Positions 33,424-41,824 of a DNA stretch of 64,000 bases are shown piece after piece (within the stretch, counting starts at the first letter, position 1; each line of letters starts with the position of its first letter). A program made the position numbers and the translations under genes. The notes under the pieces are model-generated. The model was not told the origin of the DNA, did not search any database, and saw nothing but the letters and a program-made list of their open reading frames with translations. Location of the stretch: the NCBI RefSeq assembly GCF_009760925.1, contig NZ_VRLV01000018.1, positions 62,001-126,000 on the forward strand, read 5' to 3'. This stretch comes from Nonomuraea typhae (GTDB lineage Bacteria; Actinomycetota; Actinomycetes; Streptosporangiales; Streptosporangiaceae).

Positions 33424-34755
33424 ATGACCCAGGTGGAGAACACGACGGCGCGGGCCCTGCTGCGCAGGCTGGCCGTCGAACAGAGTGAGCGCAGGCTGCC
33501 GTCGCTGGCGGCGGCGATCGTCAGAGACGGCGAACTGGCGTGGTTCGGCGGACGCGGCCAAGTGGACGGCGCCGCGCCGGCCGCCGACACCCAGTACCGG
33601 CTCGGCTCGATCACCAAGAGCCTGGTCGCCACCGTCGTGATGCGCCTGCGCGACGAGGGCGTCGTCGGCCTGCTCGACCCGGTCGGGCGACACGTGCCCG
33701 GCACGCCGTTCGACGAGGTGACGATCGCCCAGCTGCTCTCCCACAGCGGCGGCCTGACCGCGGAGCCGCCGACCGAGTGGTGGGAGCGCACGCCGGGCCC
33801 GCCCGCCGCCGAGCTGTTCGCCAAGCTGACCCCCGGCGAGGTCAAGCACCGCCCCGGCCGCATGCTGCACTACAGCAACCTGGGCTACGCGCTGCTCGGC
33901 GAACTGGTGGCCAAGCACCGCGGCACGACGTGGTACGAAGCGGTCCGCCGGGAGGTGCTCGAGCCACTCGGCATGACCCGCACCACACCCCGCCCGATCG
34001 CCCCGCACGCCACCGGCTACGCCGTGCACCCGTGGGCCGACGTGCTGCTGGAGGAACCCGAGCACGACCACGGCGCCATGGGCGCGGCGGGCCAGCTGTG
34101 GTCCAGCGCCGCCGACCTGGCCAGATGGGCGGCCTTCCTGGCAGGCGACGCCGAAGGCGTGCTCTCCCCCGAGACGCTGGCCGAGATGCGCGAACCCGTC
34201 TCCGTGGCAGACGGCGACGCCTGGACCGACGGCTTCGGCCTCGGCCTGCAGCTGGCCAGGCACGCCGGCCGCCACCTGTGCGGGCACGGCGGCTCCATGC
34301 CCGGCTTCCTGGCCGGCGTGTGGTCCGACCCCGCCGGCCGTACCGGCGTGCTGTTTCTCGCCAACGCCACCTCGGGCGTGCGCTACACGCTCCTGACCGA
34401 CCTGCTGGCCATCCTCGACGAGCACGAGCCGCGCCTGCCCGAGGAGTGGCGGCCGGCTACGCTCGCCCCCGGCCTGCTCGCGCTGACCGGCCTGTGGCAC
34501 TGGGGGCCGGTGCCGTTCCATCTGCGCGTGCTGCCCGACGGCAACCTGTCGCTCACCGCCGTCGCCAACTCCGGCCGCGGCTCCCGCTTCGTGCCGCAGG
34601 CCGACGGCACCTGGCTGGGCCTGGACGGCTACTACGCCGGTGAGACCCTGCGGGTGGGGGCCGACCATCTCAACCTCAACACCTTCATCCTCACCCGCGA
34701 GCCGTACCAGCAGGGGACCCCCGTCCCCGGTGGCGCCGGGGAGTGGCAGGCTTGA
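33424..34755 (+). CDS. Serine hydrolase, class C beta-lactamase/esterase family
   Basis: A 443-residue protein without a signal peptide. Motifs of the penicillin-binding fold: YRLGSITKSLVATVVMRLRD (SxxK), LHYSNLGYALLGELVAKH (YxN) and LCGHGGSMPGFLAGVWS (HxG). A C-terminal beta domain (about 345-430, LTGLWHWGPVPFHLRVLPDG) is like that of cytoplasmic D-aminopeptidase or esterase members. The next gene starts five bases after its stop, so an operon 32392-33424-34760 is likely. Substrate unknown. Confidence 0.88.
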   Translation: MTQVENTTARALLRRLAVEQSERRLPSLAAAIVRDGELAWFGGRGQVDGAAPAADTQYRLGSITKSLVATVVMRLRDEGVVGLLDPVGRHVPGTPFDEVTIAQLLSHSGGLTAEPPTEWWERTPGPPAAELFAKLTPGEVKHRPGRMLHYSNLGYALLGELVAKHRGTTWYEAVRREVLEPLGMTRTTPRPIAPHATGYAVHPWADVLLEEPEHDHGAMGAAGQLWSSAADLARWAAFLAGDAEGVLSPETLAEMREPVSVADGDAWTDGFGLGLQLARHAGRHLCGHGGSMPGFLAGVWSDPAGRTGVLFLANATSGVRYTLLTDLLAILDEHEPRLPEEWRPATLAPGLLALTGLWHWGPVPFHLRVLPDGNLSLTAVANSGRGSRFVPQADGTWLGLDGYYAGETLRVGADHLNLNTFILTREPYQQGTPVPGGAGEWQA

Positions 34756-34759
34756 CCAC

Positions 34760-37700
34760 GTGCGCATAGCGATACTCGGCCCGCTCGCGGCCGGGCCCGA
34801 CGCCATCGGCGGGGCCCGGCTGCGTCGGCTGCTGGTACGCCTGGCGCTGGCCTCCGGCCGCACCGTCACCGTCGAGGAGCTCACCGACGCCCTCTGGCCG
34901 GAGGACCGCCCCGCCGACCCCGCCAACGCGGTCCAGTCGCTCGTCTCCCGGCTGCGCCGCGCCCTGGGCTCCCCGGCGGTCCTGGAGTCGGTGCCCGGGG
35001 GTTACCGGCTGACGGCCTCGACCGACGCCGCCGAGTTCGAGCAGCTGGTACGGCAGGCGGCCACGGCCCCCGATCCGGCTGCCGCCGCCTCCCTGCTCCG
35101 GCGGGCGCTGGCCCTGTGGCGCGGGCCCGCGCTGGGCGACGTGGCCACCGTCCCCTTCGCGATCGGGCACGCCGTCCGCTTGGAGGAGGCCCGGCTGTCG
35201 GCCCTGGAGGACCTGGCGGACGCCGACCTCGCCGCCTCGCACGGCGCCCAGAACGGACTGCCGGAACTGATCGCCCGGCTGAGCGAGCTGACCGTCGAAC
35301 ACCCGCTGCGCGAACGCCTGCACGCCACCCGGATCCGGGCCCTGCACGCCGCCGGCCGTACCGCCGAGGCGCTGGCCGCCTACGAGCACGTGCGCAAGGA
35401 CCTGGCCGCCGAGCTGGGCGCCGATCCCGGCCCCGACCTGCGCGCCCTCCACCTGGAGCTGCTGCGCGCCACCCCGCCGGCCGTCCCGCGCACCAACCTG
35501 CGCGCCCCGCTGACCAGCTTCGTGGGCCGGGACGCCGACATCGAGCGCATCATGGCCCAGCTGCGCGAGCACCGCCTGGTCACGCTCGTCGGCCCGGGCG
35601 GCGCCGGCAAGACCCGCCTGGCCACGACGGTCGCCGCCCGCGTCCTGCACCGGCCGGGCGAGGCCGAGGTGTGGGTGGCGGAGCTGGCCGCGGTCAGCGA
35701 TCCGGCCGACGTGCCGCGGGCCGTACAAGCCGCGCTCGGCCCGTCGCCGCTCCTGCATCCGCACGGCGACACGATCGGCTCCCTGGTGGAGGCCCTGTCG
35801 GGCGGCCCGGCGCTGCTCGTGCTGGACAACTGCGAGCACCTGATCGAGGCCGCCGCCCACCTCACCGAGGACCTGCTGGGCCGCTGCCCGGAGCTGTCGG
35901 TGCTGGCCACCAGCCGCGAGCCGCTGGCCATCGCGGGCGAGGCGCTGTCGCCGGTGGGCCCGCTGCCGCCGGAGACGGCCGCGCGGCTGTTCACCGAGCG
36001 GGCGCGCGCCGCCGATCCCGGGTTCGCGCCGGATGAGCAGGTGGCGGAGATCTGCCGCCGCCTCGACGGGCTGCCGCTGGCCATCGAGCTGGCCGCCGCC
36101 CGGCTGCGCTCGCTGACGCTGCGGCAGGTGGCCGAGCGGCTGGACGACCGCCTGGCCCTGCTGACCGGCGGCAGCCGTACCGCCCTGCCCCGGCACCAGA
36201 CGCTGCGCGCGGTCGTGGCGTGGAGCTGGGACCTCGCCGACGAGCGCGAGCGGGCGCTGGCCGAGCGGCTGGCGGTCTTCCCCGGCACGTTCGACGCGGA
36301 GGCGGCCGCCTGCCTGGACGCCTCGATCGACGCGCTGGCCGCGCTGGTGGACAAGTCGCTGCTGCAGCAGGCGCCGGGCGGGCGCTACCGGATGCTGGAG
36401 ACGATCAGGGAGTTCGCCCTGGAACGGCTGGCCGGCAGCGGCCAGGGGCCTGCGGCCAGGACCGCGCACGCCGCGTACTTCCTGCGCCTGGCCGAGACCG
36501 CCGAACCGCAGTTGCGGGGCAGGGGCCAGCGCGAATGGATGAACCGGCTGGTCGACGAGCACGACAACCTCCTGGCCGCGCTGCACCACGCGGCCGCCGC
36601 CGGGGACGCCGACACCGCGGTACGGCTGGCCGCCGCACTGGGCCCGTTCTGGATCACGTGGGGCAGCAAGCGGGAGTCGGCCAACTGGCTCAGGACGGCG
36701 CTGCAGGTGGAGGGTCCGGCGCCGGCTGTGGCGCGGACCATCGCCACGGCCGTCTACCTGATCACCAGCGCGCTGAGCGGCGGCTTCTCCACCCCGCTCG
36801 AGCCCACCCGGCGGCTGCGTGAGCTCATCGACGGGCTCGGCCCGGACGACGACCATCCGCTGCTGGCGCTGCTGGAGCCCGCGGTGGCGTTGTTCACCGA
36901 CGACGACGAGATCGGCCTGGCCGCCATCGAGCAACGGCTGGACCACCCCGACCCGTGGACCCGCGCGATCTTGCGCATGGCCAGGGGCGCGATGCTGGAG
37001 AACCGCGGCGACCTGCTCGGCATGCGGGCCGACATGCTGATCGCCGAGGCGGAGCTGGCCGCGCTGGGCGAGCATTGGGGCCGCTCGCAGGCCCTGACGA
37101 TCCTGGCCGGTTCCCATCTGGCGCTGGGCGAGTTCGACCGGGCGGTGGCCGCGCTGGAGACGGCCACAGAGCTGATCACCGCCCTCGACCCGGCCAATCC
37201 CGCCAGTCACCAGCGGGTGGCGCTGGCCGGCGCCCGCGTGATGGCCGGTGACGCCGAGCGCGGACGCCGGGAGCTGGAGGCGATGGCGAACGCGCCCGCG
37301 CGGGGCTGGGAAGCCCGTCTGGTGGCCTTCGCCCAGCTCGAGCTCGGCAACCTGCACCGGCGTGAAGGCGACCTCGCCACGGCCGAGCGGTTGTATCAGT
37401 CGGCGGCGGCCGCGATCGATTGGCTGCCCGTGGTGGCGCCGCAGTTCTACGCCCTGGTCCTGGCCCGGCGGGCGCACGTCGCGGCGGCCGCCGGCGACGT
37501 GGACGGCGCGGCGCGGATGGTGGCCGCGGCCGTGGAGCAGACGGTGCCGGTCAAGGACATGCCGGTGCTGGCGCTGGTCGGGGTGGCCGCGACGGCGGTG
37601 TGGGCGGCGCGCGGCGAACCGGCCCGGGCCGCTCGGGTGCTGGGCGCGACCGAGCAGTTGCGCGGGCTGCCGGACGCCTACGAGCCGGACGTGGTCGCGC

Positions 37701-37813
37701 TGACGGCGCGGCTGCGCGGGGAACTGGGCGCGGCAGCCTTCGACAAGGAGTACGCCGCGGGGCGCGACCTGACCCGCGCCGAGGCGATCGAGCAGGTCCG
37801 CGACGTCATGTGA
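34760..37813 (+). CDS. AfsR/SARP-like regulator with BTAD, NB-ARC and TPR-like domains
   Basis: A 1017-residue regulator. Residues 1-95 form an OmpR-type winged helix (LRRLLVRLALASGRTVTVEE, NAVQSLVSRLRRALGSP); 98-245 a bacterial transcriptional activation domain (LWRGPALGDVATVPF, GRTAEALAAYEHVRKDLAAE). The ATPase follows: LVTLVGPGGAGKTRLATTVA (Walker A), LLVLDNCEHLIEA (Walker B), VLATSREPLAIAGEAL. The last 450 residues are TPR-like helices. GTG 34760 is chosen as the winged helix begins there. It likely activates nearby genes when its ATPase switches state. Confidence 0.9.
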   Translation: MRIAILGPLAAGPDAIGGARLRRLLVRLALASGRTVTVEELTDALWPEDRPADPANAVQSLVSRLRRALGSPAVLESVPGGYRLTASTDAAEFEQLVRQAATAPDPAAAASLLRRALALWRGPALGDVATVPFAIGHAVRLEEARLSALEDLADADLAASHGAQNGLPELIARLSELTVEHPLRERLHATRIRALHAAGRTAEALAAYEHVRKDLAAELGADPGPDLRALHLELLRATPPAVPRTNLRAPLTSFVGRDADIERIMAQLREHRLVTLVGPGGAGKTRLATTVAARVLHRPGEAEVWVAELAAVSDPADVPRAVQAALGPSPLLHPHGDTIGSLVEALSGGPALLVLDNCEHLIEAAAHLTEDLLGRCPELSVLATSREPLAIAGEALSPVGPLPPETAARLFTERARAADPGFAPDEQVAEICRRLDGLPLAIELAAARLRSLTLRQVAERLDDRLALLTGGSRTALPRHQTLRAVVAWSWDLADERERALAERLAVFPGTFDAEAAACLDASIDALAALVDKSLLQQAPGGRYRMLETIREFALERLAGSGQGPAARTAHAAYFLRLAETAEPQLRGRGQREWMNRLVDEHDNLLAALHHAAAAGDADTAVRLAAALGPFWITWGSKRESANWLRTALQVEGPAPAVARTIATAVYLITSALSGGFSTPLEPTRRLRELIDGLGPDDDHPLLALLEPAVALFTDDDEIGLAAIEQRLDHPDPWTRAILRMARGAMLENRGDLLGMRADMLIAEAELAALGEHWGRSQALTILAGSHLALGEFDRAVAALETATELITALDPANPASHQRVALAGARVMAGDAERGRRELEAMANAPARGWEARLVAFAQLELGNLHRREGDLATAERLYQSAAAAIDWLPVVAPQFYALVLARRAHVAAAAGDVDGAARMVAAAVEQTVPVKDMPVLALVGVAATAVWAARGEPARAARVLGATEQLRGLPDAYEPDVVALTARLRGELGAAAFDKEYAAGRDLTRAEAIEQVRDVM

Positions 37814-37922
37814 CCGGAACCTCTCGCGCCGGTGACCGCGCCGGAGGACACATACCGCCGGTGCCGGACGGACATGAACGTTGACGTCATCAAGACGTAC
37901 GGTCGTGACCCGGGGGTACTTC

Positions 37923-38915
37923 GTGCGGTTGGATATCGCTGACTTCGATCCGCCCTTCCACTGGAGCGTCAACCCCCAGGCCGAGGCGGCCCACCGGCGC
38001 AGCATCACCTGGCTGCGGTGCTTCGGCGTCATCACCGACGAGGAGAGCGCCACACGGCATCTGGCCGAGAGGTGGGGCCTGTGGGGCGGGGTCGCCTGGC
38101 CGATGGGCGACGCCGAAGGCTTGCAACTGGGCGTGGACCTGCCCTCGTTGTGGACGGTGCTGGACACCCGGCTATCGGGTGATCGGAACCATGACGAACT
38201 GCTGGACAGCCTCAGACATGCCATCGTCCGCCCCGGCGATCCCGGCCCCATCCCCGTCGCGCGGGCCCTGGCCGACCTGTGGTCGAGGCAGCGCCGGAGG
38301 GCTTGCGCCGTCTCGCAGGCGCTGCTCGAGCGTTCCGAACACCACTGGCTGGAGTGGATCGACGCCTGCGCCGCGGAGGCCGACAGTCAACGCCGCGCAG
38401 ACCTGCGCACCTGCAGCCTGAGCGACTACGACGCCTTGCGCGACGTCACCGGCGTCATGCAGGTGATCTACACCTTCGACGAGGCCATCGGCGGCTACGA
38501 GGTGCCCAGTCCCGCCCGGCACCTGGCGCCGGGCACTCCTCTGGGCGCGATGCGCCAGGCGGCAACGAGATACATCGACTACCTCAACGACCTGACCTCC
38601 CTGCCGAAGGAAGAGGCCGACGGAGAAACCCTGAACGGAGTCCTGGTCCTGCAACAGCAGGACCGGTGCAGCCGTGAGGCGGCCATCGCCGAGGTGCGCC
38701 GGATGCTCCGCTCCCATCTGGACAGGTTCCTGGCAGAGGAATCCACGCTGCCGGACTACTGCGCCGCCCATGGCCTGGATCTTGGCGACCGCAGGGCGGT
38801 GTACCGGACGGTGGCGGGCATGCGCAACATCATCTCGGCCGTCTACATGATCAGCGTCCACTCCGGACGCTGGGCTCTCACCCCCGAGAACGGCCAGGCG
38901 GGCAGCGCCTTGTGA
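37923..38915 (+). CDS. Class I terpene synthase-like protein with degenerate Asp-rich motif
   Basis: A 330-residue all-helical terpene cyclase relative (VRLDIADFDPPFHWSVNPQA at the start). The second metal motif, NDxxSxxKE, is intact in YLNDLTSLPKEEADGETLNG. Where the first Asp-rich DDxxD motif is expected the sequence reads LQLGVDLPSLWTVLD, with no paired acidic residues. Without it, ionisation of farnesyl or geranyl diphosphate may be weak or absent. GTG 37923 with GGGGG upstream fits better than ATG 37881. No prenyltransferase or P450 is adjacent. Product not predictable. Confidence 0.75.
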   Translation: MRLDIADFDPPFHWSVNPQAEAAHRRSITWLRCFGVITDEESATRHLAERWGLWGGVAWPMGDAEGLQLGVDLPSLWTVLDTRLSGDRNHDELLDSLRHAIVRPGDPGPIPVARALADLWSRQRRRACAVSQALLERSEHHWLEWIDACAAEADSQRRADLRTCSLSDYDALRDVTGVMQVIYTFDEAIGGYEVPSPARHLAPGTPLGAMRQAATRYIDYLNDLTSLPKEEADGETLNGVLVLQQQDRCSREAAIAEVRRMLRSHLDRFLAEESTLPDYCAAHGLDLGDRRAVYRTVAGMRNIISAVYMISVHSGRWALTPENGQAGSAL

Positions 38916-38989
38916 AAGTGGCCAGAGGGGTTCGCGCTCAACCAGCCCATCCTCGACCAAGGCATCCCGTTCAGCAGAAGGGAACGTCA

Positions 38990-39265
38990 TGCGAAAGCCG
39001 TTCGCCGCGGCCGACGCTCCGGGCCTTCTCAGCGCCACGCCGTCGAGGTGGCGCCAGCCGGTGCCGAGCCTGCTGGTCACCAGGACGCGCCCCGCCAGAG
39101 TACGGCCGAGCAAGCCGTTGACGTGGCCGGGCTGGGTGAGGGTGTCCAGGATCAGCAGCCACCCATCGTGGCAGGCCAGCCAGCCGATCGCACGTTCGGC
39201 CATCGCCAGCGCGCTCAGCCCGGCCCCGATCGAGGCGGGTTGAACCGTCCGTCCCGGGCATGCTG
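38990..39265 (-). pseudogene. NB-ARC-type ATPase fragment
   Basis: A minus-strand frame reads ALAMAERAIGWLACHDGWLL, ILDTLTQPGHVNGLLGRTLA and GRVLVTSRLGTGWRHLDG, the kinase-2 (LLILDT) and sensor (VLVTSR) part of an NB-ARC/STAND ATPase. It lacks the P-loop and all flanking domains. Only about 90 codons remain, between the terpene synthase and a recombinase fragment. Confidence 0.6.
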
Positions 39266-39345
39266 AAGGGCATAGCCGCCTGCCAACGTCGATGCACCAT
39301 GTCGTCCTCGGACGGTCCGCGGCAAGAGCTTGACCGCCCCGGACA

Positions 39346-39550
39346 TGACCATCGACGGCGGCCGGGTTGGCGGCCGCCGGCCTAAGCTCACCGCCGACCA
39401 GGCCGCCCTCGCCCAGGAGCTGTACGACACGCGGGAAAGACCGTCCAGCAGATCGCGGACTTGTTCGGGGTGCCGCGCTCGACGGTGTACGGGCACCTGA
39501 AGGGCGACACCGTGCCCCGCCAGCCGAGAAAGGCCCAGGAGAGGCCGTAA
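39346..39550 (+). pseudogene. Serine recombinase C-terminal HTH fragment
   Basis: Reads GGRVGGRRPKLTADQAALAQ then ELYDT, loses one base near 39430, and continues in the next frame as GKTVQQIADLFGVPRSTVYGHLKG to a stop at 39548. This is the C-terminal DNA-binding helix-turn-helix of a resolvase/invertase (GRPPKLT linker). The catalytic domain is absent. It differs from the resolvase at 7555-8670, so it derives from another element. Confidence 0.75.
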
Positions 39551-39710
39551 GCGGTACGGAGGGGTCGGCCAGCCGGCCCCGCTCGGGGGCGGATCCGTGC
39601 AGGGGCCCGAGGTCGAACTGTTGGGAAGATGCGAAATCGGGATGTAAGAAGGCATTCCTTCGGACCACTTGCTCTATGAACGTTTTTTGCCCCCAACCGA
39701 AGGAACCGGC

Positions 39711-40250
39711 TTGCCAAACCCACATGAGCGCTTCACCGCGCTCTACAACACCTACCAAGCGCGGGTGTACGGCTTTGCGGCAAGTCGCGCCGGACATCAA
39801 TTCGCGGAGGAAGTGGTCAGCGAGACCTTCCTGGTGGCCTGGCGGCGTCTGGACAGCATCCCCGACCACGCGCAGTTGCCATGGCTCCTCCGCGTTGCTC
39901 GCAACATTCTGCGCGACAACGTCCGGCAGGCCGCACGGCGTGAATCTCTGGAAGCCGAACTGAGAACGTGGATGGAAGAGGCCGTCACCGACGTGGGCGA
40001 ACACGCCACCGAGCGAGTCGCAGTACTCCGCGCCCTGGTCGGCTTGTCCGAAGCCGACAAAGAGATCCTGACCCTGATCACCTGGCATGGCCTATCCACC
40101 ACAGAAGCGGCCAAGGTACTCGGCTGCACCAAGGCCGCCTTCTTCGTCCGCTTGCATCGAGCGCGCCGCCGACTGCAGTCGGCGATCGAAGCCACCGGTA
40201 CCACCACACCCCGAAAGCCCGTGACCGTTCCAGGAAGGAAACTGCGATGA
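39711..40250 (+). CDS. ECF-type RNA polymerase sigma factor
   Basis: A 179-residue sigma-70 family factor. Region 2: RFTALYNTYQARVYGFAASR, AEEVVSETFLVAWRRLDSIP, LPWLLRVARNILRDNVRQAA. Region 4: LVGLSEADKEILTLITWHGL and STTEAAKVLGCTKAAFFVRLHRARRRLQ. TTG 39711 is preferred since GAAGGAACC lies just upstream; TTG 39669 is possible. Its stop overlaps the start of the next gene (ATGA at 40247), so the pair is cotranslated. No zinc-finger anti-sigma is present; the membrane protein that follows probably plays that part. Confidence 0.88.
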   Translation: MPNPHERFTALYNTYQARVYGFAASRAGHQFAEEVVSETFLVAWRRLDSIPDHAQLPWLLRVARNILRDNVRQAARRESLEAELRTWMEEAVTDVGEHATERVAVLRALVGLSEADKEILTLITWHGLSTTEAAKVLGCTKAAFFVRLHRARRRLQSAIEATGTTTPRKPVTVPGRKLR

Positions 40251-41431
40251 GCCGCAAGCCCGATGCGATGGACCTGCTTGCCATGGCCCGCCCGGCTTCG
40301 CTGGACCGCGGATCACGCATCTCCGCTGACGACATGCTGTTCATGGCCACCGCCGAGGCACCAGAAGAACTCTCGCGCAGGCCCTCGCGCCCGAGACGGA
40401 CCCTGCTGGCCGCCCCGGCCTCGCAGACCCGCCCCCGCCTGTGGGTCCTGTGGGCGCCGCTGGCCACGGCAGCGATCGTGGCCCTGGTCTTTACGCTGGT
40501 GACGAACCTGGCACCAGCCCCTGCCGTGCTCAATCCGCCGAGGACCAATCAGGAACTGTTCGACCTGGCCGACAGGATCGAGAAGCTCCCCGCAGAGGGC
40601 GGCGCCTACTGGCGCGATGTGAGGATCGACGGCAGCTACCTGTCCAGCGGCGGTTACAGGCTCGTGGTGGTCGGCCGCCGCGAGACCTGGCAGCCGCGCG
40701 ACCCCGCTGATCTGGTGCTCACGCAGGTGTGGCGGCAGGTCAGTGCCCGCCCGGCCACGGCCGAGGACGAGCGCGCCTGGCAGGCAGCGGGAGCTCCCGC
40801 CCGGGTCAAGGGGCACTGCGAGACCAGCGGGCCGTGCGGTTCGATTCCGGTCGCCGATGAGCCGAAGGACTGCAGGTACACCTGGAGGTTGGACTCCACG
40901 GGAACCTATCCCGACACGACGATCAGCGAGTTCACCATGGCTGAGTTGGCGGCGATCCCCACCGATCCGGCCGAGCTCATGAAGCAGCTTCGCGCCTACC
41001 ACGAGATCTGGAATGGCCGCGGCTTCACGCAGCCTTTCGAGAAGTTTCTGCCTACCACCGTGAACCTCCTGGGCATGCCGCTCAGCCCCGCCCAGCGTGC
41101 CGCGATCATCCGCGTCCTGGCCGGCCTGCCGACCACCAAGGTCGTGGGCACAGTGACGGATCCGCTGGGCAGAAGGGGCATATCCGTAGACTTCGGCAAG
41201 GCGGAAGGCGCCCTGGTGTACTCCAACAAGCCACGCAAGGAGCTGCCGGTCTACCACAGGCAGATCCTCGACCCGGAGACGGGGGAGACACTCTCGCGCG
41301 TTTCCTACGCGGCCCGCACCGCTCTGGGGGCGACTAAGGGTGAGGTCATGGGCTACCACGCCCGCGGCTCCGAGTCCGGCTGGACCGGGCCGCCGACTTC
41401 TCCCCCGAAGGGGTGCAAGAAGGGGAAGTGA
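40247..41431 (+). CDS. CU044_5270-family membrane-anchored protein (sigma-factor partner)
   Basis: A 394-residue protein with one transmembrane segment (about 70-92, LWAPLATAAIVALVFTLVTN) and a large extracytoplasmic domain: NQELFDLADRIEKLPAEGGA, YWRDVRIDGSYLSSGGYRLV, PLSPAQRAAIIRVLAGLPTT and GRRGISVDFGKAEGALVYSN. This architecture is the CU044_5270 family, always encoded after an ECF sigma gene. The N-terminal 70 cytoplasmic residues could hold the sigma factor. Coupling by ATGA overlap and AGGAAGG upstream support ATG 40247. The exact regulatory mechanism is inferred. Confidence 0.85.
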   Translation: MSRKPDAMDLLAMARPASLDRGSRISADDMLFMATAEAPEELSRRPSRPRRTLLAAPASQTRPRLWVLWAPLATAAIVALVFTLVTNLAPAPAVLNPPRTNQELFDLADRIEKLPAEGGAYWRDVRIDGSYLSSGGYRLVVVGRRETWQPRDPADLVLTQVWRQVSARPATAEDERAWQAAGAPARVKGHCETSGPCGSIPVADEPKDCRYTWRLDSTGTYPDTTISEFTMAELAAIPTDPAELMKQLRAYHEIWNGRGFTQPFEKFLPTTVNLLGMPLSPAQRAAIIRVLAGLPTTKVVGTVTDPLGRRGISVDFGKAEGALVYSNKPRKELPVYHRQILDPETGETLSRVSYAARTALGATKGEVMGYHARGSESGWTGPPTSPPKGCKKGK

Positions 41432-41469
41432 AAGAGTGCGGACCCCGGCGGTGGTGGGCGCGCGGCCGG

Positions 41470-41610
41470 GGGACGCGTCGTAGACAGCTCAACTGACAGG
41501 GCGTCCATGTCGTTCTGGATCTCGGTGGCAGTGAGGGCTCGGTTGTAGATGCGGACGTCGTCGAAGAGGCCGTCGAACCTGCGCCCTCGTGTTGCGGGAA
41601 GAAGGACGTT
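41470..41610 (-). pseudogene. LamG/concanavalin-like domain, C-terminal fragment
   Basis: The minus strand reads GRRFDGLFDDVRIYNRALTA then TEIQNDMDALS, the last strands of a LamG-like jellyroll domain, as found at the end of large secreted actinomycete proteins. Upstream residues are frame-broken. The rest of 41432-41824 shows no other recognisable gene. Confidence 0.6.
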
Positions 41611-41824
41611 CCGGTCCCCGGCATCGCCAACAAGCTGACGATCAAGATGTGGATCACCGCGGGGCAAGAATCCCTCCCTGACCTCGGTATGCCACGCCCT
41701 AGCCAAAGCTGACACCTTGAACACCCGCCGCAGTGGAAGGGTCCGTAGCGCTCATGCTTACGGGCCCACCTTCGGTAGAAACCGACGACAACGGCGCTCA
41801 CGCGGCCTTGGTCACCAGCGTGGA

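Noticed and set aside
34691..38251. A very long open frame (nearly 1200 codons) on the minus strand opposite the BTAD regulator
   Set aside because: It is the Gln/Arg/Gly-rich mirror of a highly GC-rich gene. The plus strand has the recognisable winged-helix, BTAD and NB-ARC domains.
31107..41431. A secondary-metabolite cluster around the terpene synthase-like gene
   Set aside because: No prenyltransferase, P450, methyltransferase or transporter is adjacent, and the genes downstream are relics and an ECF sigma operon.
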